From positions 478,524-542,523 of the forward strand of contig NZ_LT717699.1 in assembly GCF_900157385.1 (NCBI RefSeq): a stretch of 64,000 nt of DNA, in the 5' to 3' direction. Every line of letters starts with the position of its first letter. Position 1 is the stretch's first letter. Below the pieces are notes generated by a model. The model saw nothing but the letters and a program-made list of their open reading frames with translations. It was not told where the DNA came from and did no database searches. Shown piece after piece: positions 29,850 through 44,316 of the stretch. Source of the DNA: Mycobacterium terramassiliense (lineage in GTDB: Bacteria > Actinomycetota > Actinomycetes > Mycobacteriales > Mycobacteriaceae). Made by a program: the position numbers and the translations under genes.

Positions 29850-30518
29850 CTAGCGGCGCCGCGCGCGGACGTACCAGAACGCCATTTCGGTCTCGGTCCC
29901 GTCCACCTCGCGGCGCACCGTGGCCGGTTCCAGCGATTCGATATCCCAGCCCGCGCCGCCGAGGACGTCGCGCAGCGTCCGCTCGGGCACCGACGGCCGC
30001 GGCCATTCGGTATCGGCCGGGCTCGCGTCGGAGAAGCAGCTGATGAGCAACGTGGCGCCCGGCCGGGTCGCCCGGTGCGCCGCGGCGGCGTAACTGCGCT
30101 TGCCCTCGTCGTCGAGGCAGTGGAACATGCCGCTGTCGACGATGGTGTCGAACGCGTCGGTGTAGCCCGCGAGCCTGGTGGCGTCGGTCACCGCGAATTT
30201 CACCTGGACTCCGGCGTCGGCGGCCCGGCGCTCGGCGGTGATCAGCGCCGTGGGCGAGATGTCCAGCCCGGTGACGTGGTAGCCGTTCTTCGCCAGGTAG
30301 ATGGCGTTGTCGCCGAGGCCGCAGCCGACGTCGAGGACGTCACCGTGGATCCAGCCGCTCGTGTGCCACGCGATGACATTTTCCTTGGGCGCCTTGGTAT
30401 CCCACGGGGGTGAGGCCATCGCCGGGATGCCTTCGCCGGGGCTCTCGCCGCGGTAAAGCGCGTCGAAATCCATGCGCTGCAATCCGGAGGGAAAGCCGGG
30501 GGAACTCGAGCCTGTCAT
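29850..30518 (-). CDS. Class I SAM-dependent methyltransferase
   Basis: This 222-residue Rossmann methyltransferase has motif [21 protein letters not shown] and motif II VTGLDIS. The acidic post-II segment is FAVTDATRL, and motif IV is [17 protein letters not shown]. It resembles the TehB/thiopurine-type small-molecule group. ATG 30518 ([12 protein letters not shown]) is preferred; the open frame extends upstream into the pyrR leader. It is divergent from pyrR with 94 bp between the starts. It probably corresponds to the methyltransferase next to pyrR in H37Rv (Rv1377c, from memory). The acceptor is unknown. Confidence 0.82.
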   Translation of the reverse strand: MTGSSSPGFPSGLQRMDFDALYRGESPGEGIPAMASPPWDTKAPKENVIAWHTSGWIHGDVLDVGCGLGDNAIYLAKNGYHVTGLDISPTALITAERRAADAGVQVKFAVTDATRLAGYTDAFDTIVDSGMFHCLDDEGKRSYAAAAHRATRPGATLLISCFSDASPADTEWPRPSVPERTLRDVLGGAGWDIESLEPATVRREVDGTETEMAFWYVRARRR

Positions 30519-30571
30519 TTCGCCCAGGCTAGTCCGCAGTGCTACGCTGCCGGGCAGTCGACATCCTTTAA

Positions 30572-30602
30572 CGATCCGTCCAGAGAGGCGGAGAAGGAGG
30601 TC
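30572..30602 (+). promoter_or_regulatory. PyrR-binding RNA element of the pyr leader
   Basis: The leader contains CCAGAGAGGC (30580-30589) followed by GGAGAAGGAGG (30590-30600), the conserved loop and purine-rich side of pyr mRNA binding loops. The flanking GATCCGTCC and AGGAGGTC can pair as an interrupted stem. The AAGGAGG ribosome site of pyrR is part of the structure. UMP/UTP-bound PyrR would thus mask translation initiation, as reported for M. smegmatis pyr. No intrinsic terminator follows, in keeping with translational control. Confidence 0.75.
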
Positions 30603-30612
30603 AAGTCTTCGC

Positions 30613-31176
30613 ATGTGTGCCGCGAATGACACGGGCACCGGCCGCGAATTGATGTCGGCGGCCGACGTGGGTCGCACCATTTCCCGCATCGCGCATCAGA
30701 TCATCGAAAAGACCGCGCTGGATGCTCCCGACGCGCCCCGGGTGGTGCTGTTGGGAATCCCTACCCGTGGCGTCATCCTCGCCCAGCGTCTGGCCGCCAA
30801 CATCGGCGAATACAGCGGCGTCGACGTCGGGCACGGTGCCCTCGATATCACCCTGTACCGCGACGACCTGATGCAAAAGCCGCCGCGGCCGCTGGAGGCC
30901 ACCGCGATCCCGGCCGGCGGCATCGACGACGCCCTGGTGATCCTCGTCGACGACGTGCTGTATTCCGGCCGCTCGGTGCGCTCCGCGCTGGACGCGCTGC
31001 GCGACGTGGGCCGGCCCCGGGCGGTGCAGCTGGCGGTGCTGGTCGACCGGGGCCACCGCGAACTGCCGCTGCGCGCCGACTACGTCGGCAAGAACGTGCC
31101 GACCTCGCGCACCGAGAGCGTGCACGTGCTGCTGAGCGAGCACGACGACCGCGACGGGGTGGTGATCTCGCGATGA
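30613..31176 (+). CDS. pyrR: PyrR bifunctional pyr operon regulator/uracil phosphoribosyltransferase
   Basis: The 187-residue type I PRTase has the PRPP loop [20 protein letters not shown] (residues about 110-128), the LGIPTRG loop near residue 45 and the C-terminal [15 protein letters not shown]-binding/active-site segment. It senses uridine nucleotides and controls the pyr operon through the upstream RNA element. ATG 30613 follows AAGGAGG by 12 bases. The last codons overlap pyrB by 4 bp. It matches Rv1379. Confidence 0.96.
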   Translation: MCAANDTGTGRELMSAADVGRTISRIAHQIIEKTALDAPDAPRVVLLGIPTRGVILAQRLAANIGEYSGVDVGHGALDITLYRDDLMQKPPRPLEATAIPAGGIDDALVILVDDVLYSGRSVRSALDALRDVGRPRAVQLAVLVDRGHRELPLRADYVGKNVPTSRTESVHVLLSEHDDRDGVVISR

Positions 31177-32141
31177 CGCGCCACCTGTTGGCCGCCGGCG
31201 ACCTGAGCCGCGACGAGGCCACCGCCATCCTCGACGACGCCGACCGGTTCGCCCAGGCGCTGGTGGGCCGCGACATCAAGAAGCTGCCGACGCTGCGCGG
31301 GCGCACCGTCGTCACGATGTTCTATGAGAACTCGACCCGCACCCGGGTGTCGTTCGAGGTGGCCGGCAAGTGGATGAGCGCCGACGTGATCAACGTCAGC
31401 GCGGCCGGATCGTCGGTGGGCAAGGGCGAGTCGCTGCGCGACACCGCGCTGACGCTGCGGGCCGCCGGCGCCGACGCGCTGATCATCCGGCACCCCGCGT
31501 CCGGCGCCGCGCACCTGCTGGCCGAATGGACCACGCCTGCCACGGCGGGCAGTGACTCTGCGCCGTCGGTGATCAACGCCGGCGACGGCACCCACGAACA
31601 CCCGACGCAGGCCCTGCTGGACGCGTTGACCATGCGCCAGCGCCTCGGCGGCATCGAGGGCCGGCGCGTCGTGATCGTCGGCGACATCCTGCACAGCCGG
31701 GTCGCCCGGTCCAACGTCATGCTGCTGGCCACCCTGGGCGCCGAGGTGGTGCTGGTCGCGCCGCCGACGCTGTTGCCGGTCGGGGTCGACGGCTGGCCGG
31801 CCACCGTCTCCTACGATTTCGACGCCGAGCTGCCCGCGGCGGACGCCGTCCTGATGCTGCGGGTGCAGGCCGAGCGGATGAACGGCGGGTTCTTCCCGTC
31901 GGTGCGCGAATACTCGGTGCGCTACGGGCTGTCCGAGCGGCGCCAGGCGATGCTGCCCGGCCACGCCGTGGTCCTGCATCCGGGGCCGATGGTGCGCGGC
32001 ATGGAGATCTCGTCGTCGGTGGCCGACTCGTCGCAATCCGCGGTGCTGCAACAGGTTTCGAACGGGGTGCACGTGCGGATGGCGGTGCTGTTCCATGTGC
32101 TGGTCGGGGCTGAGGCGGCCGGCAAAGAGGGGGCGGCATGA
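31173..32141 (+). CDS. pyrB: Aspartate carbamoyltransferase, catalytic subunit
   Basis: It condenses carbamoyl phosphate with aspartate. The 322-residue chain has the carbamoyl-phosphate motif [13 protein letters not shown] (about residues 51-63), [14 protein letters not shown], the RSNVMLL region and the aspartate-binding RVQAERM segment, and ends with HPGPMVRG. No regulatory PyrI is present, as usual in mycobacteria. It overlaps pyrR and pyrC by 4 bp each. It matches Rv1380. Confidence 0.97.
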   Translation: MTRHLLAAGDLSRDEATAILDDADRFAQALVGRDIKKLPTLRGRTVVTMFYENSTRTRVSFEVAGKWMSADVINVSAAGSSVGKGESLRDTALTLRAAGADALIIRHPASGAAHLLAEWTTPATAGSDSAPSVINAGDGTHEHPTQALLDALTMRQRLGGIEGRRVVIVGDILHSRVARSNVMLLATLGAEVVLVAPPTLLPVGVDGWPATVSYDFDAELPAADAVLMLRVQAERMNGGFFPSVREYSVRYGLSERRQAMLPGHAVVLHPGPMVRGMEISSSVADSSQSAVLQQVSNGVHVRMAVLFHVLVGAEAAGKEGAA

Positions 32142-33430
32142 GCGTGCTTATCCGAGGCGTGCGTCCCTACGGCGAGGGCGACCGGGTCGACGTACTGGTC
32201 GACGACGGCCAGATCGCCGAAATCGGCCCCGGCCTCGCCATCCCGGACACTGCCGATGTCATCGACGCCACCGGGCAGGTCCTGCTGCCCGGCTTCGTCG
32301 ACCTGCACACCCATCTGCGCGAGCCCGGCCGCGAATACGCCGAGGACATCGAAACCGGTTCGGCGGCGGCCGCTTTGGGGGGTTACACGGCGGTGTTCGC
32401 GATGGCCAACACCAACCCGGTCGCGGACAGCCCGGTGGTCACCGACCACGTCTGGCACCGCGGGCAGCAGGTCGGCCTGGTCGACGTGCACCCCGTCGGC
32501 GCCGTCACGGTCGGGCTGGCCGGGGCCGAGCTGACCGAGATGGGCATGATGGCCGCCGGCGCCGCGCAGGTGAAGATGTTCTCCGACGACGGGGTGTGCG
32601 TGCACGACCCGCTGATGATGCGCCGCGCGCTGGAGTACGCCACCGGCCTGGGGGTGCTGATCGCCCAGCACGCCGAGGAGCCGCGCCTGACCGTCGGCGC
32701 CGTCGCCCACGAGGGACCGACGGCTGCCCGGCTGGGGCTCGCGGGGTGGCCGCGGGCCGCCGAGGAATCGATCGTGGCCCGCGACGCGCTGCTGGCCCGC
32801 GACGCCGGCGCCCGGGTGCACATCTGCCACGCCTCCACCGCGGGCACCGTCGAGATCCTGAAATGGGCCAAGGCACAAGGCATTTCGATCACCGCGGAGG
32901 TCACCCCGCACCACCTGCTGCTCGACGACAGCCGGCTGGTCAGCTACGCCGGGGTGAACCGGGTGAACCCGCCGCTGCGCGAGGCCGCCGACGCGGTCGC
33001 GCTGCGTCAGGCGCTGGCCGACGGGGTAATCGACTGTGTGGCCACCGACCATGCCCCGCACGCCGAGCACGAGAAGTGCGTCGAGTTCTCGGCGGCGCGC
33101 CCCGGCATGCTGGGCCTGCAGACCGCACTGTCGGTGGTGGTGCAGACGATGGTGGTGCCCGGGCTGCTGACGTGGCGCGACGTGGCGCGGGTGATGAGTG
33201 AGAATCCGGCCCGCATCGTCGGGCTGCCCGATCACGGCCGCCCGCTCGAGGTGGGGGAGCCCGCGAACCTGACCGTGGTGGATCCGGACGCCACGTGGAC
33301 GATCGCCGCGTCGGATCTGGCCAGCCGGTCGACCAACACGCCCTACGAGTCGATGACCCTGCCCGCCACCGTGACCGCCACCCTGCTGCGCGGGCGGGTC
33401 ACCGCACGGGACGGGAAGAGCCCGGCATGA
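32138..33430 (+). CDS. pyrC: Dihydroorotase
   Basis: This zinc amidohydrolase cyclises carbamoyl aspartate. The 430-residue class I enzyme has the first metal-binding motif [12 protein letters not shown] (about residues 53-64), later histidines in IAQHAEEP and [10 protein letters not shown], and the catalytic Asp in [16 protein letters not shown] 32138 overlaps the pyrB stop and its own stop overlaps the next gene. It matches Rv1381. Confidence 0.97.
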   Translation: MSVLIRGVRPYGEGDRVDVLVDDGQIAEIGPGLAIPDTADVIDATGQVLLPGFVDLHTHLREPGREYAEDIETGSAAAALGGYTAVFAMANTNPVADSPVVTDHVWHRGQQVGLVDVHPVGAVTVGLAGAELTEMGMMAAGAAQVKMFSDDGVCVHDPLMMRRALEYATGLGVLIAQHAEEPRLTVGAVAHEGPTAARLGLAGWPRAAEESIVARDALLARDAGARVHICHASTAGTVEILKWAKAQGISITAEVTPHHLLLDDSRLVSYAGVNRVNPPLREAADAVALRQALADGVIDCVATDHAPHAEHEKCVEFSAARPGMLGLQTALSVVVQTMVVPGLLTWRDVARVMSENPARIVGLPDHGRPLEVGEPANLTVVDPDATWTIAASDLASRSTNTPYESMTLPATVTATLLRGRVTARDGKSPA

Positions 33431-33933
33431 ATTCAGGCACGCTGGTGGGGTCGCTGATCTTCGCGGCCGTGCTGGTGGTGGTGATCGCGGTGCTCATCCA
33501 GCTGATGATGCGTGGCTGGCGGCGCCGCGCATGGCGGCAGACGGAGTTGATCGGCGACCTGCCCGACGTGCCCGACAAGGTGGGCACCGCGAGCATCACC
33601 ACCCGCGGGTTGTACTGCGGCTGCACCATGGCGCCGGCCTGGAACGAGCGCGTCACGGCCGGGGACCTGGGCTATCGCAGCAAGGCGGTGCTGACCCGCT
33701 ACCCCGAGGGGATCCTGCTGGAACGCGTTCGGGCCAAACCGATTTGGGTCCCCCGCGAGTCGATCACGGCCATCCGCATGGAGCGCGGCATGGCCGGCAA
33801 GGTGGTCGCCCGCGTCGGGATCCTGGCGATCCGCTGGCGGCTGCCGTCGGGCCCCGAGATCGACATCGGGTTCCGGGCCAACAACCGCGACGAGTACGAC
33901 GCCTGGCTGAAGGAGGACGGCGCTGATGGGTAA
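33427..33933 (+). CDS. Single-pass membrane protein of the pyr operon (PH-like domain)
   Basis: The 168-residue protein has one N-terminal transmembrane helix (about residues 6-27) followed by a basic RRRAWRQ stop-transfer. The roughly 130-residue soluble domain is beta-rich, with IPRE-like [14 protein letters not shown], resembling bacterial PH-like (YdbS/PH) folds. It is always found between pyrC and carA in mycobacteria (Rv1382). It overlaps pyrC by 4 bp and carA by 8 bp. A link to pyrimidine synthesis is inferred from position only; no catalytic motif is seen. Confidence 0.8.
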   Translation: MNSGTLVGSLIFAAVLVVVIAVLIQLMMRGWRRRAWRQTELIGDLPDVPDKVGTASITTRGLYCGCTMAPAWNERVTAGDLGYRSKAVLTRYPEGILLERVRAKPIWVPRESITAIRMERGMAGKVVARVGILAIRWRLPSGPEIDIGFRANNRDEYDAWLKEDGADG

Positions 33934-35064
33934 GGCCGTACTGGTACTCGAGGACGGCCGCGTCTTCACCGGCACGCCGTTCGGCAAGGTCGGCCAGACG
34001 CTCGGGGAGGCCGTCTTTTCGACGGGCATGTCCGGCTATCAGGAGACGCTGACCGACCCCAGCTACCACCGCCAGATCGTGGTCGCCACCGCGCCGCAGA
34101 TCGGCAACACCGGCTGGAACGACGAGGACGCCGAGAGCCGCGGCGACAAGATCTGGGTCGCCGGTTACGCGGTGCGCGACCCGTCGCCGCGCGCCTCCAA
34201 CTGGCGCGCCACCGGCACGCTGGAGGACGAGCTGGTCCGCCAGGGCATCGTCGGGATCGCCGGGATCGACACCCGGGCGGTGGTGCGGCACCTGCGCAGC
34301 CGCGGCTCGATGAAGGCGGGCGTCTTCTCCGGCGAGTCGCTGGCCGAGCCGGCCGAGCTGGTGGATCGGGTGCGGGGCCAGCAGTCGATGCTGGGCGCCG
34401 ACCTGGCCGGCGAGGTCAGCACCGGGGGCGCCTATGTCGTGGAACCCGAAGGGGCACATCGGTTTACGGTGGTCGCCCTGGACCTCGGGATCAAGACGAA
34501 CACCCCGCGCAATTTCGCCCGCCGCGGCGTCCGCAGCCACGTGCTGCCCTCGTCGGCGACCTTCGAGCAGATCGCCGACCTCAGGCCCGACGGGGTGTTC
34601 CTGTCCAACGGGCCCGGTGACCCAGCCACCGCCGACCACGTCGTCGCGCTCACCCGCGAGGTGCTGGGCGCCGGAATCCCGTTGTTCGGCATCTGTTTCG
34701 GCAACCAGATCCTCGGCCGGGCGCTGGGCCTGTCCACCTACAAGATGGTCTTCGGCCACCGCGGCATCAACATCCCGGTCATCGACCATGCGACCGGCCG
34801 GGTCGCGGTGACCGCACAGAACCACGGTTTCGCGCTGGAGGGGGAGGCCGGCCAATCGTTCGACACGCCGTTCGGCCCGGCGACCGTCAGCCACACCTGC
34901 GCCAACGACGGGGTGGTCGAGGGCGTCAAACTCGCTGACGGCCGCGCGTTTTCGGTGCAGTACCATCCGGAGGCCGCCGCCGGCCCGCACGATGCGGAAT
35001 ACCTTTTCGACCAATTCATCGACCTGATGGCTGGGGCCCCCGGCCTGCGAGGGGAGGGCCGCTA

Positions 35065-35065
<1 letters not shown>
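33926..35065 (+). CDS. carA: Carbamoyl-phosphate synthase, small (glutaminase) subunit
   Basis: This 379-residue glutamine amidotransferase supplies ammonia to CarB. The N-terminal CarA domain is followed by a class I glutaminase with nucleophile C257 in [11 protein letters not shown]. The latter differs from the usual GICLGHQ but keeps the Cys and Gln. The His/Glu pair lies in [26 protein letters not shown] is typical of the N-domain. Its TAG overlaps the carB GTG by one base. It matches Rv1383. Confidence 0.97.
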
Positions 35066-38495
<3,430 letters not shown>

Positions 38496-38499
<4 letters not shown>

Positions 38500-39323
38500 C
38501 CGGCTTCGGCGCCCGGTTGGCCGCGGCGAAGCTGAGCCGGGGGCCGCTGTGTCTGGGCATCGACCCGCACCCCGAGCTGCTGCGGGCGTGGGACCTGCCG
38601 GCCACCGCCGACGGGCTGGCCGCGTTCTGCGACATCTGCGTCGACGCGTTTGCCGGATTCGCCGTCGTCAAGCCGCAGGTGGCGTTCTTCGAGGCCTACG
38701 GCGCGGCCGGGTACGCGGTGCTGGAACGCACCATCGCCGCGCTGCGTTCGGCCGGGGTGCTGGTGCTGGCCGACGCCAAGCGGGGCGACATCGGCACGAC
38801 GATGGCGGCCTACGCCGCGGCGTGGGCCGGCGACTCGCCGCTGGCCGCCGACGCGGTGACCGCCTCGCCGTATCTGGGGTTCGGTTCGCTGCGGCCGCTG
38901 CTGGAGGCGGCCCTCGCCAGCGATCGCGGCGTATTCGTGCTGGCCGCGACGTCCAACCCGGAGGGCGGCACGGTGCAGCGCGCGACGTTCGACGGCCGGA
39001 CGGTGGCCCAGCTCATCGTCGACCAGGCGGCGGTCGTCAACCGATCCGCCACCGGCTCCGAGCCCGGATACGTGGGCGTGGTCCTCGGCGCGACGGTGTT
39101 CGAGGCGCCCGACGTCAGCGAGCTGGGCGGGCCGGTACTGGTGCCCGGCGTCGGCGTGCAGGGCGGCCGCCCCGGGGCGCTGAGCGGCCTGGGCGGGGCC
39201 GCTCCGGGCCAGCTGCTGCCCGCGGTGGCCCGCGAGGTGCTGCGGGCCGGACCGGACGTGTCCGACCTGCGCGCGGCCGGCGAGCGGATGCTGGACGCCG
39301 TCGCGTATCTGGGAGCCCGCTAG
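38496..39323 (+). CDS. pyrF: Orotidine 5'-phosphate decarboxylase (type II)
   Basis: It decarboxylates OMP to UMP, the last step of the pathway. The 275-residue TIM-barrel enzyme has [11 protein letters not shown], the [14 protein letters not shown] strand and the catalytic cluster [17 protein letters not shown] with Lys and Asp. The type II signature [15 protein letters not shown] and [10 protein letters not shown] follow. ATG 38496 overlaps carB by 4 bp. It matches Rv1385 and ends the operon. Confidence 0.96.
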
Positions 39324-39331
39324 GCCGCGTT

Positions 39332-39424
39332 CGTGTGCACTTGTGGCTTTCTGTGCGAGCTCACGGCGTGGATGCCGGCCGTTTTTCCGCCGTCAGCGCA
39401 CGCCCAAAGCCGTGAGCGCACACG
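39332..39424. terminator. Long inverted repeat between convergent pyrF and TOBE genes
   Basis: Two ungapped 37-nt arms (39332-39368 and 39388-39424) pair at 27 of 37 positions, with four further G-U possibilities, around a 19-nt loop. Perfect blocks are CGTGTGC, GGCTTT and ACGGCG. There is no trailing T-tract, though GTTTTT lies in the loop. Placement 8 bp after pyrF and 13 bp from the opposing stop fits a bidirectional terminator. It may also be a dispersed mycobacterial intergenic repeat. Confidence 0.55.
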
Positions 39425-39437
39425 CCGGAGGCCCAAG

Positions 39438-39860
39438 TCAGTCGGCAGCGACGGCCGTGCTGGGCCGCGCGGTTTCCACGATCACGGTGGTGGCCTTGAC
39501 GACGGCCACGGCCACGCTGCCGGGCTGCAGGTTCAGCTCCTCGGCGGCGGCGGTGCTCATCAACGAGACGACCGTATGGGGGCCGCACTGCATCTCGACC
39601 TGGGTCATCACCTTGTCGCTGATCACCCTGGTCACCAGGCCGACGAACCGGTTGCGGGCCGAGCTGCCGATGCCCAGGGGATCCGGCGGCGGGGTGGGCG
39701 CGTTGGAACGCGAAAACTCGGCCAGATCCTCGCTGGCGATGACCTTCCGGCCGGCCGCGTCGTGGCTCACCGACAGCGTGCCCTGGTTGATCCACCGCCG
39801 GACGGTGTCGTCGCTGACTCCGAGCAGCTCAGCCGCCTGACGGATGCGCAGGTTCGGCAC
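39438..39860 (-). CDS. HTH-TOBE molybdate-responsive type regulator
   Basis: The 140-residue protein has an N-terminal excisionase/MerR-like helix-turn-helix (IRQAAELLGVSDDTVRRWI, residues about 5-23, plus a wing GRKVIASEDLAEF). One C-terminal TOBE/Mop domain lies at about 72-138 (SARNRFVGLVTRV, TAAAEELNLQPGSVAVAVVKAT). TOBE domains bind molybdate or tungstate, so it may sense oxyanions. GTG 39860 was chosen because the HTH begins immediately. It occupies the place of PE15/PPE20 in H37Rv. Confidence 0.8.
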   Translation of the reverse strand: MPNLRIRQAAELLGVSDDTVRRWINQGTLSVSHDAAGRKVIASEDLAEFSRSNAPTPPPDPLGIGSSARNRFVGLVTRVISDKVMTQVEMQCGPHTVVSLMSTAAAEELNLQPGSVAVAVVKATTVIVETARPSTAVAAD

Positions 39861-40328
39861 GGCTCGATCGTAACTGATATTTGGCTGGGCATTCGCTGAA
39901 ACATCGCTGCGCACGGGCCGCGGACCTGCCGCTTGTCGGCGGGGGCGACACGCGCGACACGCCACGGAAAAATGCGTGATCCGCCGCACCCCGAGTTGGG
40001 GCCGCGCGGCGTGGCCATCCACGGCGGCCGCCGCCGGGCCGCGCGACCCACACCGGCCGGCCTAAACCCGCAGCTCAATCGCCATTTCCGGGCCGACTGG
40101 GAGGGCCCTTCGACGCCGGGAATGGCGCCCCGCCGGGCCCGTCTTTGCGACCCCGCGGGGACCGCCCGCGCGGCTTGCCCGCGCGGTCCACGCTGCACAT
40201 TTGCACAATTAACCAGGGGGGCGGGTTAGATTTCGTCAGGAAGGCTGAGTACGGTCATCTCCGCTGGCTGAAGTACCCGGCAGAGACAAAACGAGATCGA
40301 TTACCGATTGATCAGATACGGAGGAATC
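39861..40328. other. mihF: mihF upstream region
   Basis: No convincing gene is seen in these 468 bases. The right half should hold the promoter and leader of mihF. TTGCAC at 40201-40206 and TAGATT at 40227-40232 are a possible -35/-10 with a long 20-bp spacer, giving a leader of roughly 90 nt. The near-palindrome GATCGAT..ATTGATC (40291-40309) lies about 20 bp before the start. The left half (39861-40180) is highly GC-rich with no clear signal. Confidence 0.4.
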
Positions 40329-40646
40329 GTGGCCCTTCCCCAGTTGACCGACGAGCAGCGCGCGGCCGCTTTGGAGAAGGCGGCTGCCGCTCGTCGCGCA
40401 CGAGCAGAGCTCAAAGACCGCCTGAAGCGCGGCGGCACCAACCTCACCCAGGTGCTCAAGGACGCCGAGAGCGACGAAGTCCTGGGCAAGATGAAGGTGT
40501 CTGCCCTGCTTGAGGCGTTGCCGAAGGTGGGCAAGGTCAAGGCGCAGGAAATCATGACCGAGCTCGAGATCGCCCCCACCCGCCGCCTGCGTGGCCTCGG
40601 CGACCGGCAGCGCAAGGCCCTGCTGGAAAAGTTCGGCTCCGCCTAA
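40329..40646 (+). CDS. mihF: Mycobacterial integration host factor (mIHF)
   Basis: This 105-residue basic nucleoid-associated protein is essential in mycobacteria and binds DNA through an S13-like helix-two-turn-helix. The sequence [19 protein letters not shown] at the start and [20 protein letters not shown] at the end are almost identical to the M. tuberculosis core protein (Rv1388). The long annotated N-terminal extension of older Rv1388 models is absent. GTG 40329 has AGGAAT just upstream (GGAGGA at 40319-40324). Confidence 0.97.
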   Translation: MALPQLTDEQRAAALEKAAAARRARAELKDRLKRGGTNLTQVLKDAESDEVLGKMKVSALLEALPKVGKVKAQEIMTELEIAPTRRLRGLGDRQRKALLEKFGSA

Positions 40647-40704
40647 CCAAAGCAGCGACGATGCAGGCCGGACGGCCTGTGGGGGCACCGACCCAAGGGC
40701 GCCA

Positions 40705-41732
<1,028 letters not shown>

Positions 41733-41751
41733 CAGGCGGGCCGGGCGCGCT

Positions 41752-43014
41752 GTGGACCGCGAGCGGATCGCTAAACAGGTCATAGTCGGCGTCTCCGGGG
41801 GCATCGCCGCCTACAAGGCATGCACCGTCGTTCGCCAGCTCGCCGAGGCCGGCCACGACGTCCGCGTCATCCCCACCGAGTCCGCGCTGCGCTTCGTGGG
41901 CGCCGCCACCTTCGAGGCGCTGTCGGGCCAGCCGGTGCGCACCGGCGTGTTCGACGACGTTCCGGAGGTGCCGCACGTCCAGCTCGGCAAGCAGGCCGAT
42001 CTGGTGGTGGTGGCGCCCGCCACCGCCGACCTGCTGGCCCGGGCCGTTGCCGGCCGGGCCGACGACCTGCTGACCGCCACGCTGCTGACCGCCCGCTGCC
42101 CCGTGCTGTTCGCGCCGGCGATGCACACGGAGATGTGGTTGCACCCCGCCACCGCCGAGAACGTGGCCACGCTGCGCCGCCGCGGCGCGGTGGTGCTGGA
42201 ACCCGCGCACGGGCGGCTCACCGGCGCCGACAGCGGCGCGGGACGGCTGCCCGAGGCCGAGGAGATCACCACCCTGGCCCAGCTGCTGCTGGAGCGCCAC
42301 GACGCGCTGCCCTACGACCTCGCCGGCTTCCGGGTGCTCGTCACCGCCGGTGGCACCCGCGAACCGATCGATCCGGTGCGCTTCATCGGTAACCGCAGCT
42401 CCGGCAAGCAGGGCTACGCGGTGGCGCGGGTCGCCGCCCAGCGCGGCGCCGAGGTCACCCTGATCGCCGGGCACACCGCCGGCCTGATCGACCCCGCCGG
42501 CGTCAACGTGGTGCAGGTCAGCTCCGCGCAGCAACTCGGCGAGGCGGTGTCCAAGCACGCGCCCGGGGTCGACGTGCTGGTGATGGCGGCCGCGGTCGCC
42601 GACTTCCGGCCCGCTCAGGTCGCCGCGGCCAAGATCAAGAAGCGCGCCGAAGAAGACACCGCGGCGCCGACGATCGAATTGGTGCGCAACGACGACGTGC
42701 TGGCCGGCGCGGTGCGGGCGCGCTCGCACGGGCAGCTGCCCAACATGCGCGCCATCGTGGGGTTTGCCGCCGAGACCGGCGACGCCAACGGCGACGTGCT
42801 GTTCCACGCCCGGGAAAAGCTGCGGCGCAAGGGATGTGACCTGTTGGTGGTCAATGCCGTCGGCGACAACAAGGCGTTCGAGGTGGACAGCAACGACGGC
42901 TGGCTGCTGGCCTCCGACGGCACCGAGTCGGCACTCCCGCACGGCTCCAAGACGCTGATGGCCAGCCGTATCGTGGATGCGATCGTGGCGTTCCTGCACG
43001 GCCACGGCCGCTAA
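41752..43014 (+). CDS. coaBC: Bifunctional phosphopantothenoylcysteine decarboxylase/synthetase
   Basis: This flavoprotein makes 4'-phosphopantetheine precursors for coenzyme A. The 420-residue chain has an N-terminal CoaC domain (VGVSGGIAAYKA, the PATADLLAR segment, and FAPAMHTEMW with the decarboxylase PAMN-like motif). The C-terminal CoaB domain carries VTAGGTREPIDPVRFIGNRS, AAVADFRP and KIKK. GTG 41752 follows rpoZ by 19 bp. It matches Rv1391 (dfp). Confidence 0.96.
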   Translation: MDRERIAKQVIVGVSGGIAAYKACTVVRQLAEAGHDVRVIPTESALRFVGAATFEALSGQPVRTGVFDDVPEVPHVQLGKQADLVVVAPATADLLARAVAGRADDLLTATLLTARCPVLFAPAMHTEMWLHPATAENVATLRRRGAVVLEPAHGRLTGADSGAGRLPEAEEITTLAQLLLERHDALPYDLAGFRVLVTAGGTREPIDPVRFIGNRSSGKQGYAVARVAAQRGAEVTLIAGHTAGLIDPAGVNVVQVSSAQQLGEAVSKHAPGVDVLVMAAAVADFRPAQVAAAKIKKRAEEDTAAPTIELVRNDDVLAGAVRARSHGQLPNMRAIVGFAAETGDANGDVLFHAREKLRRKGCDLLVVNAVGDNKAFEVDSNDGWLLASDGTESALPHGSKTLMASRIVDAIVAFLHGHGR

Positions 43015-43104
43015 CGGGGTTTACTGCCCTACGGCGCCCGCGCGGGTGCCTGCTGACGCCAAACGATATTATTCGACTAACTAACTATTGGAAGGATAGG
43101 GACT

Positions 43105-44316
43105 GTGAGTGAAAAGGGTCGGCTGTTTACCAGTGAGTCGGTGACCGAGGGGCATCCCGACAAGATCTGTGACGCGATCAGCGACTCGGTCCTTGATGCG
43201 TTGTTGGCGCAGGATCCGCGCTCGCGGGTGGCGGTGGAGACGTTGGTGACCACGGGGCAGGTGCATGTGGTGGGTGAGGTGACGACGACGGCTAAGGAGG
43301 CGTTCGCCGAGATCACCAACACGGTGCGTGCGCGCATCCTCGACATCGGTTATGACTCGTCGGAGAAGGGTTTTGACGGGGCGTCGTGTGGGGTGAACAT
43401 CGGTATCGGTGCGCAGTCGCCTGACATTGCCCAGGGGGTGGACAGCGCCCATGAGGCCCGCGTGGAGGGTGCGGCGGACCCGCTGGATTCTCAGGGCGCC
43501 GGTGATCAGGGGCTGATGTTTGGTTATGCGATCAACGACACCCCGGAGTTGATGCCGTTGCCGATCGCGTTGGCGCACCGGTTGTCGCGCAAGCTGACCG
43601 AGGTGCGCAAGAACGGGACGCTGGATTACCTGCGTCCGGACGGCAAGACCCAGGTCACCATCGCCTATGAGGACGATGTGCCGGTGCGGCTGGACACCGT
43701 GGTGGTTTCCACCCAGCACGCCGAGGGCATCGACCTGGACAAGACGCTGGATCCCGACATCCGCACGCACGTGCTCACGACTGTGCTGCAGGAGTTGGAC
43801 CATCAGACGTTGGATTCCTCGGCGACGCGGGTGCTGGTCAATCCGACCGGCAAGTTCGTGCTGGGTGGCCCGATGGGTGATGCGGGGTTGACCGGGCGCA
43901 AGATCATCGTGGACACCTACGGCGGCTGGGCGCGCCACGGCGGGGGGGCGTTTTCGGGCAAGGATCCCTCCAAGGTGGACCGCTCGGCGGCCTACGCGAT
44001 GCGCTGGGTGGCCAAGAACATCGTGGCCGCCGGGCTGGCCGAGCGGGTCGAGGTGCAGGTGGCCTACGCCATCGGCAAGGCCGCCCCGGTCGGGCTGTTC
44101 ATCGAGACGTTCGGCACCGCCACCGTCGACCCGGTCAAGATCGAAAAGATCGTTCCCGAAGTCTTCGACCTGCGGCCCGGCGCGATCATCCGTGACCTGG
44201 ACCTGCTGCGCCCGATCTACGCCCAGACCGCCGCCTACGGGCACTTCGGGCGCACCGACATCGAACTGCCCTGGGAACAGCTCAACATGGTCGACGAGCT
44301 CAAACGGGCGGTTTAA
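43105..44316 (+). CDS. metK: S-adenosylmethionine synthetase
   Basis: It forms SAM from methionine and ATP. The 403-residue enzyme begins with [16 protein letters not shown] and has [12 protein letters not shown], the P-loop-like [18 protein letters not shown] and the conserved [16 protein letters not shown] region. The first two thirds use many G-ending and T-ending codons (gtg, ggt, tat), whereas the final third shifts to the C-ending codons typical of the neighbours. The 90-bp gap before GTG 43105 holds its promoter, with GGAAGGA at 43090-43096 as a ribosome site. It is convergent with the PE gene, with 17-bp overlap. It matches Rv1392. Confidence 0.97.
   Translation: MSEKGRLFTSESVTEGHPDKICDAISDSVLDALLAQDPRSRVAVETLVTTGQVHVVGEVTTTAKEAFAEITNTVRARILDIGYDSSEKGFDGASCGVNIGIGAQSPDIAQGVDSAHEARVEGAADPLDSQGAGDQGLMFGYAINDTPELMPLPIALAHRLSRKLTEVRKNGTLDYLRPDGKTQVTIAYEDDVPVRLDTVVVSTQHAEGIDLDKTLDPDIRTHVLTTVLQELDHQTLDSSATRVLVNPTGKFVLGGPMGDAGLTGRKIIVDTYGGWARHGGGAFSGKDPSKVDRSAAYAMRWVAKNIVAAGLAERVEVQVAYAIGKAAPVGLFIETFGTATVDPVKIEKIVPEVFDLRPGAIIRDLDLLRPIYAQTAAYGHFGRTDIELPWEQLNMVDELKRAV

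Noticed and set aside
43015..43104. Possible SAM riboswitch before metK
   Set aside because: The 90-bp gap has no recognisable riboswitch helices or conserved core; only an AT-rich promoter-like stretch and a ribosome site are visible.
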